A stretch of 64,000 nucleotides of DNA, taken from assembly GCA_029379385.1 (NCBI GenBank), contig CM055605.1, forward strand, positions 9,211,001 to 9,275,000, given 5' to 3'. Shown in pieces: positions 1-10,486 of the stretch; the first letter of the stretch is position 1, and each line of letters begins with the position of its first letter. The translations under genes were made by a program, and so were the position numbers. Source of the DNA: Quillaja saponaria. Its lineage: Eukaryota; Streptophyta; Magnoliopsida; Fabales; Quillajaceae. The notes under the pieces are model-generated. The model had not been told where the DNA came from, ran no database searches, and was given only the letters and a program-made list of their open reading frames with translations.

Positions 1-602
1 TCTTTTGTTCATAGAACAACAATAAACCTATTATCTGTATATTTTTTATTTTGTTCTAAACACACTGTGAATAAATTCTATTTGTTGGACATTAAATTGA
101 AAATTTTAATTGTTTTAGAAAAAAGAAAATTACTCTCATAAGGTGGATAGTTGTTAGGTAGTTTTAGCAAACTTAACTAATTTATCATATCCCTTCTCAA
201 TATAACTCGCCTTACTGAAATTGAGAATTATATCAGAAAGAATTGAATTTCTGAAATATGCAATCAATAAGGTCAGAAAATAATGTATATACCCCCAATT
301 GTTTAGATGGAAGAACAATCTCTTAGCTTTTTTTGCCATTGTTATTATTAACTATGGTACGAGGCAAGTAAAGAGAAAATTTTGAATACTAGAAGACAGT
401 AAATGAATATCATTATGGTATGAGGCTAGGAGCAAAAGCAAATCCAATATTTCAATGCAAATACATCTATTTTTAGAATGAAAAGGCACAGAGTTGAGAA
501 ACCAACAACTTATACTTCACATGTCATACTCCAAATATTAGAGTTTCATGTTAGGCAAAATGCAAAAGAAGCTACAAGAACAATAATTGCACTAAATACT
601 AA
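1..602. other. Intergenic, no gene seen
   Basis: AT-rich DNA with no supportable coding region. From about 430 it resembles the segment starting near 46,980, for example in the stretch containing aaggcacaga followed by gttgagaaacc. This suggests the window's left end and the 47-49 kb region are old copies of the same flank of a CNL duplication unit. The 61-codon open frame at 154-339 (minus) has no recognisable motif and I do not call it a gene. Confidence 0.5.
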
Positions 603-1001
603 CCCTGTTTAGTTAAATTATGTGTAAAAATACTTTTCAAGTAGAGCTGTATAAAAAGTAAAAAAAATATTTGGATCAATTAACATAAAAGTGTTGTGAG
701 ATTAAGAAAAAAATTTGATTTTATTTTTGAAGAATGAATATTGAGTACTAAAATTACTATAAAAAAAAGATCAGTTTGACTAATATTATGATTATATTAG
801 TATAAATAAACTAATTATTAAAATTTATTTGAGCTTTTCTTGTTTTCTATTTGAAAAAGCTTCGACTTTTAGCAGTTTTTAGAACTCTAAAAGCTCAAAA
901 ATATTTTTCTGTAAAGCTTAAAAAATAAAACTTCTATTACTAAACAGCTTTGTAGAAAAACTTAGACCCAAAAGCTGTTTTAAAAGCTAAACCTAACAGG
1001 G
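603..1001. mobile_element. Possible MITE with CCCTGTT inverted ends
   Basis: The left end begins CCCTGTTTAGTT and the right end, read on the opposite strand, begins CCCTGTTAGGTTT, so the segment has short imperfect terminal inverted repeats around a non-coding AT-rich core of about 400 bp. The flanks atactaa (left) and acactaa (right) could be a degenerate target-site duplication. Size and ends fit a non-autonomous DNA transposon, possibly hAT-like. No transposase is present. Confidence 0.45.
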
Positions 1002-3084
1002 ACACTAATTCAATAAGTGATCATGTAATCGGCTACCTTTTGTATCTTTTTGAACTCTTAAAAAAAAATTAAAAGATGGGTTTTCTGTATCTTCTTTGTG
1101 GATTGAAATTTTAATACATTGAAGTTGATCAATCAGAAAATGCCATAAAACTTATATTGACATGAAAGCACATGAAAACAACTGTAAAAATAAAAAATAA
1201 AAAATAAAAATGAACTTTCCGATAGTTGATTAAAATGTTTTGAAATGTATTAAGGTTATTTGTCTATAGCTTCCACTCTTGATAATAATGTTTACATTCA
1301 GATAAGAGAATGTTTTCGCGCATATTTTTAATTAATAAACTGGTATCCAATTGCTGTCTAGTATTTCAAGTCCTTGGAATGTGTTTGTATGAATCATCAT
1401 CCAACACATAAGCACAATACTCTACAAAAGGAAAATAAACAATAAGAGACAAAAAGTTTGATACTAAATTTATATCTTCATGAAACCCTTCCCACTGCAT
1501 TGCAAATTTACTAGAATAAGATGTTTAATGTGTAAAGTGATCAAATTATGCCTCATTACTTAGTTTAATATAGGATAGCCTGAATTTTAGCAGATGAAGA
1601 CTATCATAAGGTAACAAGGCAGATATCAGCTTATAAGTTATTTAAGGCACTGCAACGACCTAGAATATTTTTTTTAATCTGAGTGCTATAACTTTTTGTA
1701 ATAACAGAGTGCTGTGAAATGTAAGCTGGTTGTTCACTAGATATGGATTAAGAATTTAAATGCATTTTAATGCAGTCATAAATAATTATCAATTGATCTG
1801 AGTAAGTTTACTAATTGAATAAAAACAAATACTATAGCTGTAGAAACAATGGGAGAAATCGACACCAGAATTTGTAAAATAAAAAAGAAAAAAACAATGA
1901 TATTGTGGATGCTTTCGGTATATAGAAGCAGTACACTTTTGTTTAACCTTAAAACCTGAATTTCCTATCTATAACAAGAAAGGTCGGTTTTTCTCAACTA
2001 CATACTCTTTTACCAGACTCAAACCATGCAAAGAAACATTGTGAACATGAAGTTAATAGTAGAGGGAAAGCAAAATCACATCTAGCAGAGATGAAAAGGG
2101 AAGTAAATATAGATTCTTGAATTGTCAACTAGAAAGGCTACCAAAAGTCTTAGAAACTGTTTTTGACAGAAACTGATTTTTCAATGCAAATCAGCCCTTC
2201 ATTTGCTTTTGTGTGTGTGTCAAAGATTTTATAACTTGTAAATAAAAAAAGATGGAAGGCTTATTAGTTCTATAATGTGAGCTAAGATCTACTGAAATAT
2301 ATGGTAAACAGTTAGGAGGAAACTGAAACTCTGAAAGAATATTAAATATTATGAAACTACAGAATTAACTTATTCAACCTCTTCAAATATGTCAATCTTT
2401 CTAAGCTCCCATACCTTTTTTCCAAGTTCCAAGTAATTTCAAATATGAAAGGGAGAGAGATGAGCATGGAATATTGAGATTACTCGTTTTTATATTTGTG
2501 TCACATCACAACTGCAAATTCACAATTATCATTTGATAAAAGACACCAAATAATAAAGAAGGCCTAAGGAAATAGAGAATATAGGCCAATATGGGAAATA
2601 GTTTCCAAATGGATGAACAGGGAAAAAAAGTTGTGATTGTTATTATTTTCTGAAAAGATCAAGACTAAATCAATGGGAAGTTAACCTTTCATTCTTAACT
2701 GGAGACTTCTGAACGACAGTATGCGATAAGTGAGGCTTAAATGATAATTTAAAAATAAAAAAAGACTAAGAAAACTAGCTTTAGTATTGTCTAATCGAAG
2801 TCACTTAGATCACATTATATGATGTGTAAGTAAAATTCTAGATCCAAACCTCAATTTGAAGTTTAAATTCAAATTTTTTTTATAATTTACAAATTGTATT
2901 CGCTTAGTAATAAATTTTTAAAATTTCTCTTTTAATATTATTCTTCTATCTTTAAATGTCTAAATGAATATTTGAGTATGTAAATGCCATCACATTCTAA
3001 CAAAATAATAATTTGTGCTAATTACACTTTTTCAACATGTGATATAGGAACCCCACATTTCTAACAGGAAAGACATTTACCAAG
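1002..3084. other. Decayed flank sequence shared with 47-49 kb and 57 kb
   Basis: No gene is supportable. Several stretches recur elsewhere: about 1,080-1,330 and 1,560-1,760 resemble 47,150-48,440; about 2,290-2,840 resembles 47,500-47,900 and 56,930-57,400; about 2,755-2,850 resembles 19,800-19,900. These are divergent copies of non-coding DNA that travels with the CNL units. A short GT repeat occurs at about 2,210. Confidence 0.5.
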
Positions 3085-3205
3085 TTAGCTATCAAATAAT
3101 AAGAACTGCTTAAACCTTCACAACGCAAGACTTGTAGCCCATGCGATTATCTCCCCATCATCATTAAACAGGGGATATGAGCAATCTGACGCCATATATC
3201 AGTTT
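3085..3205 (-). pseudogene. Relic of a CNL 3' end
   Basis: This short stretch aligns by eye with the last codons and 3'-UTR of CNL1. It has the caagacttgt-agccca-tg-gattatctc order seen around the CNL1 stop codon (6,380-6,450), followed by the gagcaatct stretch of the final LRR exon. Homology stops within about 120 bp. It marks a former CNL unit to the left of CNL1 whose coding part is gone. Low-divergence matches are short, so the exact ends are uncertain. Confidence 0.5.
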
Positions 3206-3478
3206 GATATGCTTTCAAGATAATTTTTAACTGTGCAATCCAGTTAATCAATTTACTCTGCTAATTTATATATTAGTAAATGAATTATGCGACTAATTTG
3301 GAATCAACGACTGCATCCATATAAGCATGTTCAGACTAACAGGCATTAGTAAATAAAATAATATTAGTTTGTTAGATGGAAAAGCATATCCATAATAAAT
3401 AAATGGTAGAACTAAGCCTCTCTATGCAGCATAAACAAGATTTTCTAAATTATAATTTGACTATTTAACCAATTAAGT

Positions 3479-3896
3479 TGGCAAATCTAAGATAAGCATC
3501 TTTGGGAGTTACATTACATTCTTGTTTCATGCTGCACCAACCAGAAGATAAGCAATCCAAAGTAGAATTATGGACAAATCTTAGGAGGTCAAAACCTGCA
3601 ATTTAGGATAGAGCAAATAGAGTTGTGTGTTTATAACTGTAGATATCATCATCTTGGTACTGTCCCAAAGGTTGAGAAATAGGAAACTCTTCACCTAGAC
3701 CAGTCGTTCCAGCGGCATCTGGGTGCGCAGAAGGAGAATTTTGGCATTCTCCACTGTTGTTGAAACAAAAGATTCTACATTTAGAGTTATTGCTGGTTTT
3801 GAGCACAGGGTCTTGAGCACTAAGCTTGTGCTTTCTAGCGCTTTTTATCAACCAAAGGTAGTTCACAAGATGGTGATTGTCCATTGAAGAAGGCAA
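3479..3896 (-). other. Exon-like module B and C, copy a, unrecognised
   Basis: Downstream of module A copy a. One frame from about 3,896 reads a 97-codon peptide starting MDNHHLVNYLWL and ending TTLFALS. A second frame across the same start reads FFNGQSPSCELPLVDKK, which matches the fused copy at 58.1 kb (FFNGQSPSCEVPLVEK). Near 3,479-3,530 a further peptide, KDAYLRFANLIG, is shared with 5,316-5,420 (EDAYLRFANLLG) and 57.8 kb. I do not recognise a protein family. The reading frames persist only piecemeal, so this is either a decayed co-duplicated gene or a non-coding 3' region that is occasionally open. Confidence 0.35.
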
Positions 3897-3923
3897 CTAA
3901 GCAATCAAGGATTAGGCAGTCAA

Positions 3924-4040
3924 TTACTTAAGTTTTGCTCTGTCTACAAAGGTGAATTCGTCCTCAGGATCCAGAACACCAAACTTCTGATTTGCAATTT
4001 TTATTCCATTTTGTTGCCATTGGGTCCCTCATCTTTGTTG
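3924..4040 (-). other. Exon-like module A, copy a
   Basis: Preceded by an acceptor-like ttttagtag, this stretch encodes NKDEGPNGNKME, then after a frame slip GIKIANQKFGVLDPEDEFTF and finally VDRAKLK before TAA. It is one of six copies of the same exon-like unit in the window (others at 5,870, 26,228, 27,114, 58,108 and 59,020). The conserved core is a charged segment followed by FG-x-x-DP. The family is not recognised. Confidence 0.4.
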
Positions 4041-5315
4041 CCTACTAAAATGAGAAATTTGAATTTACATTAGGATGTCATACAACAAAGAAACAAAGAT
4101 ACAAGGATAAATTTATGAAAATATTAGTCATTAAAACCTAACTTGACAATCCATGAAACCAAACATGTTTAGAACGTCATGTAATCAAGCACATGTCAGG
4201 GGGCTCCATATTCATGTGTTAACTTACAGAGCTGCTAGCAGTTGGAGAAACTGGCAAATTATGTACAGCGAAAAACATCTAAGCAAAGAATATGTAAGGC
4301 AACATGGACCCAAATTCATATTCTCAAACTAGGCATGATCTAAAGTTACCAATACAAAAGACTACTACTAAATAATAATTAATGAAGCTTTCTGGCAAGA
4401 GCATGGAGAAAACGGATCTACCTGATAGATACTGAGCACCATATACAAAACAGGCTTCTCAAGCTGAAAGCTCCGTTGTTGGTAGGGGTGATCATTGGAT
4501 GGTTTGATTGGTCTGGACCGTATTTCCCCACCAAATTAATAAGGTTGGTTTTCCAAAAGTGAAAGCCACTGACCTACAAGAATGCATTAAAATCAAATGA
4601 ACATTTAATCGGCTTGGTTCGGTATTATGTATAACTTCAAAATACCATAGAGATAAATGGAAGGCTGATGAAAATGACTTCATTTACAATGTTTCTAATT
4701 CTGTTCTGCATATCAATTCACAAACTAAAATTTAATAATTCCATTATTTAAGGGACGTCAATGAATAGCAACAAGCAATAAATTTGAAACAGACGTAATA
4801 TTATGACATCAACTACTAGAAAATATTATTCTAGGATTGTGTTTCTGGTAGTTCATGCCTTCATGGTGTAAGAATTGCAATAGTTTCACGTAATAATAAG
4901 AATGTAACCAAGCTGAAAAGTTTTCCAACATTTTGGGATCAAATTTAACACGGCTGTTGATTGCTTTGGAAAGTATATAAATTCTATTTTGGTACCTGCA
5001 AAGTCTGAGTGATCCTTGTCGTAGCAATCATTTGTCAGGTCTTCTTCTTTCTCCTTTTGGCATCGCTATGTGACCTGAAGACAGTTGCAATTGAGCAATC
5101 TTATGTCAGTCTTCTTCTTTCTCCAAGTTGGTTATACCAGATTCAAAAATGAAAACACTCAAAATGCATTAAGCAGTTAATCTTAAGTATAATACAACAG
5201 AAGAGGTCATGGAATTTACGTATATAGACAAACATGAAGGAAAACTGCCCTTAACCATAATAAGTAAATGATAGAAAAACAAAGCCTCTCTATGCAGTAC
5301 ACAAGATTTTCTAAA
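4041..5315. repeat. 3'-flank block duplicated at 58.3-58.9 kb
   Basis: Non-coding. The stretch 4,190-4,690 recurs at about 58,420-58,930, including the run around gttggtaggggtgatcattg and the following segment on both sides. The part at 4,800-5,040 recurs in shorter form at 27,880-27,990, 29,780-29,850 and 59,730-59,790; it contains the splice-like ggtacctgcaaagtct motif. This is the non-coding 3' tail of a CNL duplication unit. Confidence 0.55.
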
Positions 5316-5860
5316 TTATAATTTGACGATTTGACCAAGTAAATTGGCAAATCTAAGATAAGCATCTTCGGAAATTATATTACCCTCTTGCTTCATGCAG
5401 CACCAACCAGAAGATAAGCAATCCAACGTTGAAATATGGACAAGTCTTAGGAGGTCCAAAACTTGCAATTTAGTATATAACAAATGTAGAGTTTTGTGTT
5501 TATTAACTGTGGATATTATCATCTTGGTGCTGTCCCAAAGGTTGAGAAATTAGTTATGATTCACCTAGACCGATCCATTACAGCAGTATCTGGGTGATCA
5601 GACAAGGAGAATTTTGGTACTCAACTGATGTTGAATTTATATTTCAAACAAAAGATTCTACATTTAGAGAGTTATTGCAGGTTTTGAGCACAGGGTATTG
5701 AGCACAAACCTTTCTTGCATCAGGAAGTACGAAGGGCTTGGGCTTCCACAGGGTCTTGAGCATGAAGCTTTTGCTTTCCAGTTATTTTCTTTCCAACTAA
5801 AGGTACTTCACAGGATGGTGTTTGTCCATTGAAGAAAGCAAATAAACAATCAAGGATTAG
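5316..5860 (-). other. Exon-like module B and C, copy b, decayed
   Basis: Second copy of the segment at 3,479-3,896. The C part is best preserved here: GWCCMKQEGNIISEDAYLR followed by FANLLGQIVKL and a stop. The B part reads NGQTPSCEVPLVGKK in one frame and carries stops in the frame that is open in copy a. Two copies lie head to tail downstream of CNL1, so this flank was duplicated locally. No family is recognised. Confidence 0.35.
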
Positions 5861-5869
5861 GAAGTCAAT

Positions 5870-6001
5870 TCCTTAAGTTTTGCTCTCTCTACAAAGATGA
5901 ATTCGTTCTGAGGATCCTGAACACCAAACTTTTGATTTGCAATCTTCTATTCCATTTTGTTGCTATTGGGTCCTTCATCTTTCTTTCCCATTTCACAAAC
6001 C
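5870..6001 (-). other. Exon-like module A, copy b
   Basis: Starts right after an acceptor-like ttttactag. One frame reads VCEMGKKDEGPNSNKME, a TAG, then KIANQKFGVQDPQNEFIF and VERAKLKELTS. Here the two halves of the module are in the same frame, interrupted only by the TAG. It sits about 340 bp beyond the predicted CNL1 3'-UTR splice donor, so it could be a downstream exon of the CNL1 transcript or a remnant of a separate co-duplicated gene. Confidence 0.42.
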
Positions 6002-6343
6002 CTAGTAAAATGAGAAATTTGAATTTATACTAGAATGTCATACAACAAAGAAACAAAGATACAAAAATAAATTTATGAAAATATTAGTCACTAAAACCTA
6101 ACTTGACAATCCAAGAAACCAGACATGTTATTAAGTCAGACATGTTAGTAAGTCAAGCGCATGTCAGGGGCTCCATATTCATGTGCTAACTGGTAAAATA
6201 TGTACTGAGGAAAACATCTAATCAAAAATTATGTAAGGCAATACGGACCCAAATTCATATTCTCAAGCTAGGCATGATCTGAAGTTACAAATACGAAAGA
6301 TTATATACCTTGAAAGTGTTACAAATAAAGAAAACAAAAATTT

Positions 6344-6388
6344 ACCTCTTATAAGAACTGTAGGTCATTACATCTCAAGACTTGTGGC
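6344..6388 (-). promoter_or_regulatory. Predicted 3'-UTR splice donor of CNL1
   Basis: On the minus strand, exactly 43 nt after the CNL1 stop codon, the sequence reads AAGAG/GTAAAT, a good plant 5' splice site. The same donor at the same 43-nt distance is present downstream of CNL2 (exon end 30,138), CNL3 (60,083) and the LRR fragment at 28.1 kb (28,128). This predicts a 3'-UTR intron in the ancestral gene. Splicing itself is inferred. Confidence 0.5.
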
Positions 6389-9300
6389 TCATGTGACTAT
6401 CTCATCTTCAATCCGTATGAGAGGTATACAAGCAATCTTATGCCAGTCCTCTCCTTTCTCCTTTTGGCATCGTTTTGCCAACAGAGGACAATTGCCAGTG
6501 ATGGTCAGAATTGACAGGGATTTTGGAAGACCCTCGTCTGGCAAGCCTTGGAGATTAGGGCAATCATGTATACATAATTCCTTGAGAGATGTTAGGCAGT
6601 GCAAGCCCATTTGGTGAATTGATTTCAGATTCCGAAAATTAGATAAGAAAAGAGTTGAAAGAGAGGTGGGGAACAGCCCTTCCTCCGGAAAGGACTCTAC
6701 ATTATCATATCCACAGCTAATATAAAAGTGTAGCAGAGAATGAAGTCTGCATAAACCCCAATCCATGCGGGAGGCTATGAGTTTGGAGCAACCAGAGATG
6801 GTAAGATATTTTAGTTTGGAGGGCAAACCCCCTTCCGGAAATGATTCAATTAATGGACAATATTCCAATGTTAGATGTGCAAGAGATGGAAGGAGGACGT
6901 GCATTTGTTCAGGCAGTGACTTCAAACTTTCCATACCAGCAATACGACACCACTCAAGTTTGGGGGCTGAAAATTCTCCCTTTCCAAATGAAACAAATTT
7001 AGGGCAACTCAAGATTTCTAGCCAATTGAGAGATGTGATAAACTCTTGATGTTCCTCTGAATTTGAAAAGGATTCTAGATGTTTACAACGTTCTAAATAT
7101 AGTTCTTGAAGCTTGGGGAAGAAGTTTAGCAACAAGAAACAGAGAGAATTGCAGCTATTTATAATTGTCAGATCTAGAAGAGAAGTGTAGCAATGGCACA
7201 TGGGCAGTTCCATATCTGGGCGATTAATGATGCTCAATTCCGTGAGACAAGGGTTGTTGATCAGAATTTTCCCAAGTAAAGAATCATTTATACCGCTTCC
7301 ACTTATTCCAACATAATGCAATGTAGATGGCAGGTGTTTCAACAGCAACTTTTTGCATTCCCTTAACTCAAGGTTCTGCAAAACCTGAGACATCGGAATT
7401 GAAGATGCCAGCTCATGGCACCCGTCAATCACTAGTTCCGTTAAACAAGGAAGGTGTTGCGGCAGCTGCCCCTTGAGCTTTGGACAGTTTTCTATATGAA
7501 GCTCTTGAAGATGTGTGAAAGCTGCTGCTTCAATATGATTTTCAAAACAACACCATTCTTCCCATGCTGCCATGTCCTCAAACTCTAAAATTTCAAGGGA
7601 ACCAAAAGGTTGAGCAATTGGTGATGACCCATAAAAATCAGAACTGATTGCCACTATTGCATCAAACCCAGAAATTGAGAGCTTCTTTAAAGAGGGTAAT
7701 TGCCCAAGTGGTGGCAAAGAGAAACAGTACTTGCAGCTGCTCAGCTCAAGAGATACCATTGTGGACAATGAACCATCTGCAAACCAATCTGGAAGTCTTG
7801 TTCCACTGTAGTTCCTGATTGTTAGGTTTTTCAAGTTTGTATGAGGTTTGAGCTTCTCTAATACGGTCCTTTCATTGAGTGAGTCTTCATTGTTTTCACT
7901 CCATCCCAACTCTAATGTCTCCAGGCCCTTTTTGTTCTCCATATTGGCCTCCGCAGCATCCATAGGAATTACTACGTTCTGTAGCTGCATGAGTGACAGT
8001 TGCCCCCGAAGATTGTTGAGTTGGCCCAACTCCTTGATATTAGACCCACTACAATAAAAAGATGTCAAAGTTTGAAGATTTTTTAATTTCCCAAGTTGTG
8101 TAGGCATCTTGTCTACCTTAGTTCCAACAAAATTGAGATGGCGGAGATTAACAAGTTTATGCATGTCTAAAGGCAACTCTTCCAATAATTCACATTGATA
8201 TAGCTTCAACGTCTGCAAGTTATAAAGTTGACATGTGGAATCAGGCAACCTTTTGATTCTAGTCCAAGAGAGATTCATATAACGTAGATATTTAAGATTG
8301 CCTATTGAGTCAGAAAGCTCGTTCATATTAAAATAACCGGATAGAGATAATGAACGTAGGGACTTATTTGTCGATGATAGATCCGATGCTATCTTGCTCG
8401 ACATCATTTTATATTCACTTCTCCAGTGTGAACCAAATAGTAGGAATGTGCGTAATCTATTTGCCTTACATATAGAGTCAAACCTATTAAATACTTCAAG
8501 TCGAATTTGTAAATATGAAAAATGACGAGTCCTTGTTGCTATGTATTGTGCTTTATCTCCCTCTAACCTGAAACAGAATTCTCCAGATACAAATTTGGCC
8601 AAATCATTGAGAAGATCATGCATAACAAAACATGTTCTGTTGCTACTAGATTGTTGAAAAAAACACCTCGACAGTAGATCATGAAAGTAGTCATTGCCTA
8701 CATCTTCAATTCTCTTATCCTTGTGGGAAATCTGCAAAAAATTCTCAGCCATCCACAATAGCACTAAATCCTCCATTTCAAACTCATAATCTTTTGGAAA
8801 TAAGGAACAATAAGCGAAGCATCGTTTAAGATGTGAGGGAAGGTAATGATAGCTCAATATAAGCGCGGGTATAATGTTGCTCTCCTCATTTGGCATATTC
8901 CATATGTCACTTGCCAAAATTGTTTCCCATTCCTCAGCAGATAATTTTGTGTACAGAAGGCCCCCGAGTGTTTTCAATGCTAAAGGAAGCCCTTTGCATT
9001 TTGCAACAATTTTTCTACCAATTGGTTCAAGGCTAGGATTTGCATTACAATCTTCCTTGCCGAAGGCATGAGTAGCAAATACCGTCCAACAATCTTCTTC
9101 TGCTAATTCTTTTGGATAATGTATTTGAGCACAACGGATGGTTAATGCAACTCTTTTGCTACGAGTGGTTACAAGGATCTTGCTTCCAGGTGCTCCATAA
9201 TTGAAAGGACTCTGCAAGACCTCCCAATTTGACTTGTTCTCGTTCCAAACATCATCTAGAACAATAAGGAATTTGTTCCCCATCAATTTCTCTTTGAGTT

Positions 9301-10105
9301 TACGTTGAAGTGTGTTTAGTTCCGTAGCATCATCTTTTGACAAAGTGATTTCCTCCAGAATTGCTCTTGTTACCCTTTTAACATCAAATTCTTCAGAAAC
9401 ACAGACCCAAGCTTTAAGGCCAAATTGATCTTCTATCCTCTTGTCATTGTATACAAGCTGGGCGAGGGTGGTCTTTCCCAACCCACCCATGCCCACAATG
9501 GTAATGACAGATGGGTGATTGCCGCTCTCAATATCATCACACAACAATAACTCAGTTATCTTTTCTTTATCATCATCTCTACCGTATATGACAGATTGAT
9601 CTACAAAAGATGACGATGGTAATCTTTGTGACGAATGCCCTCCAACTCCATCACCAACATTACTTCCTTTTTTCAGTTCAAGTAACTCCACTTGGCTTGC
9701 TAAATATTCCAATTTGTTAAGGACTTCTTGTACCCTAGATTTCATTTTTCTCTCAAATGGATTAACAGAAACATTGGCCAAGAAGTTTCGTACCTTGCTT
9801 GTAGTGGACTCGAATTCAGCTTCTGATTTTGTTTTGGAGGCTTCAGTTTCAATCTCATCCAAAATATCCTCTGACTCGTAGACAGCATCTATGACTTCAA
9901 CAAGCCATGCTTTCACATTTGGATCTGTCATCTGCTTCTTTTCAGCATCATTGATCACTCCATTAATGGATAAGAGTTTAATTTTTAACTTTTTCAGCAA
10001 ATCTTCCTGGAGTTTTTCTCCTCGTAAGAAGTTCACAACATCGAGAGAAAACAACCTATTAAAAGCCGCCTCAAGGAACGCAGATAGAACCAATTCTCCA
10101 ACCAT
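6389..10105 (-). CDS. CNL1: CC-NB-LRR disease-resistance protein, intact
   Basis: Single uninterrupted reading frame of about 1238 codons, typical for RPP13-like-1/R1-type CNL receptors, which act inside the cell, bind ADP/ATP and trigger immunity on sensing pathogen effectors. Residues 1-85 form an Rx-N-type coiled coil with the DAVYESEDILDEI stretch. The NB-ARC follows in order: P-loop GMGGLGKTT (about 205-213), RNBS-A with LKAWVCVSEEFD, kinase-2 LIVLDDVW (about 280-287), RNBS-B ILVTTRS, GLPLA (about 372-376), RNBS-D FAYCSLFPKDYEFEMEDL and MHDL (about 495-498). The rest is a long, irregular LRR ending near residue 1238. I start at the ATG at 10,105 (MVGELVLSAF) because family members begin there; an in-frame ATG 21 codons upstream (10,168) exists. 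All key nucleotide-binding residues are present. A 3'-UTR intron is predicted. It is the only intact CNL in the window. Confidence 0.92.
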   Translation of the reverse strand: MVGELVLSAFLEAAFNRLFSLDVVNFLRGEKLQEDLLKKLKIKLLSINGVINDAEKKQMTDPNVKAWLVEVIDAVYESEDILDEIETEASKTKSEAEFESTTSKVRNFLANVSVNPFERKMKSRVQEVLNKLEYLASQVELLELKKGSNVGDGVGGHSSQRLPSSSFVDQSVIYGRDDDKEKITELLLCDDIESGNHPSVITIVGMGGLGKTTLAQLVYNDKRIEDQFGLKAWVCVSEEFDVKRVTRAILEEITLSKDDATELNTLQRKLKEKLMGNKFLIVLDDVWNENKSNWEVLQSPFNYGAPGSKILVTTRSKRVALTIRCAQIHYPKELAEEDCWTVFATHAFGKEDCNANPSLEPIGRKIVAKCKGLPLALKTLGGLLYTKLSAEEWETILASDIWNMPNEESNIIPALILSYHYLPSHLKRCFAYCSLFPKDYEFEMEDLVLLWMAENFLQISHKDKRIEDVGNDYFHDLLSRCFFQQSSSNRTCFVMHDLLNDLAKFVSGEFCFRLEGDKAQYIATRTRHFSYLQIRLEVFNRFDSICKANRLRTFLLFGSHWRSEYKMMSSKIASDLSSTNKSLRSLSLSGYFNMNELSDSIGNLKYLRYMNLSWTRIKRLPDSTCQLYNLQTLKLYQCELLEELPLDMHKLVNLRHLNFVGTKVDKMPTQLGKLKNLQTLTSFYCSGSNIKELGQLNNLRGQLSLMQLQNVVIPMDAAEANMENKKGLETLELGWSENNEDSLNERTVLEKLKPHTNLKNLTIRNYSGTRLPDWFADGSLSTMVSLELSSCKYCFSLPPLGQLPSLKKLSISGFDAIVAISSDFYGSSPIAQPFGSLEILEFEDMAAWEEWCCFENHIEAAAFTHLQELHIENCPKLKGQLPQHLPCLTELVIDGCHELASSIPMSQVLQNLELRECKKLLLKHLPSTLHYVGISGSGINDSLLGKILINNPCLTELSIINRPDMELPMCHCYTSLLDLTIINSCNSLCFLLLNFFPKLQELYLERCKHLESFSNSEEHQEFITSLNWLEILSCPKFVSFGKGEFSAPKLEWCRIAGMESLKSLPEQMHVLLPSLAHLTLEYCPLIESFPEGGLPSKLKYLTISGCSKLIASRMDWGLCRLHSLLHFYISCGYDNVESFPEEGLFPTSLSTLFLSNFRNLKSIHQMGLHCLTSLKELCIHDCPNLQGLPDEGLPKSLSILTITGNCPLLAKRCQKEKGEDWHKIACIPLIRIEDEIVT

Positions 10106-10168
10106 GGTAGTGCGTCTTCTTTTCTTTGCAAAAGTAAAAGGTGGAAGGCAAGTGATTACAACAAACAA
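10106..10168 (-). other. In-frame N-terminal extension candidate of CNL1
   Basis: Twenty-one codons between an upstream ATG (10,168) and the preferred CNL1 start, beginning MFVVITCLPPF and ending RRRTT. Extensions beginning MFV are also in frame and stop-free upstream of CNL2 (17 codons), CNL3 (21) and the 24-kb remnant (20). They could be 5'-UTR or a real alternative N-terminus. Known CNLs of this type start at the M-x-GELVLS methionine, so the extension is less likely to be used. Confidence 0.35.
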
Positions 10169-10224
10169 GATTTGTCTATGCGTTGGACCAATTTATCTAA
10201 GTTGGGAGGATATGTCTTTTCACT

Positions 10225-10335
10225 GTTCCTCTTAACTAAGTTTTCTCACCATAAGCCTTCAATTTCCACCGTTCACATGGAGACGGTATTTACCATGAGG
10301 TAACATGGAAAATGGTAGAAGGTTTTCTAATGGTT
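10225..10335 (-). promoter_or_regulatory. CNL1 upstream block shared with CNL2
   Basis: About 110 bp, beginning some 120 bp upstream of the CNL1 start, with counterparts at 33,590-33,735 upstream of CNL2 and at 35,310-35,430. Shared landmarks are the caatttcca-cgttcacatgg run, the agta-tttc stretch and the aaaatgg-agaagg-tttt run. Conservation in place and order suggests promoter or 5'-UTR sequence. No clear TATA box could be fixed. Confidence 0.4.
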
Positions 10336-10486
10336 CCCTAGAATCTTCATGCATCATGATGTACCAGAGAAATCAAAGCCCTCACCTTATTTTGTAAAAC
10401 TTCTATTGGTAGGTATCGACAAGACAGTAAAACGATAAGACGATAAGAATAAAAGCAGAAAAGTTGAACAACAAAACCCTCACTTT

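Noticed and set aside
6384..10235. Plus-strand open frames within CNL1 (for example 6,384-6,617, 6,765-7,049, 9,891-10,235) and equivalents in CNL2 and CNL3
   Set aside because: They are antisense shadows of the CNL reading frame, and their translations simply track the conserved coding strand.
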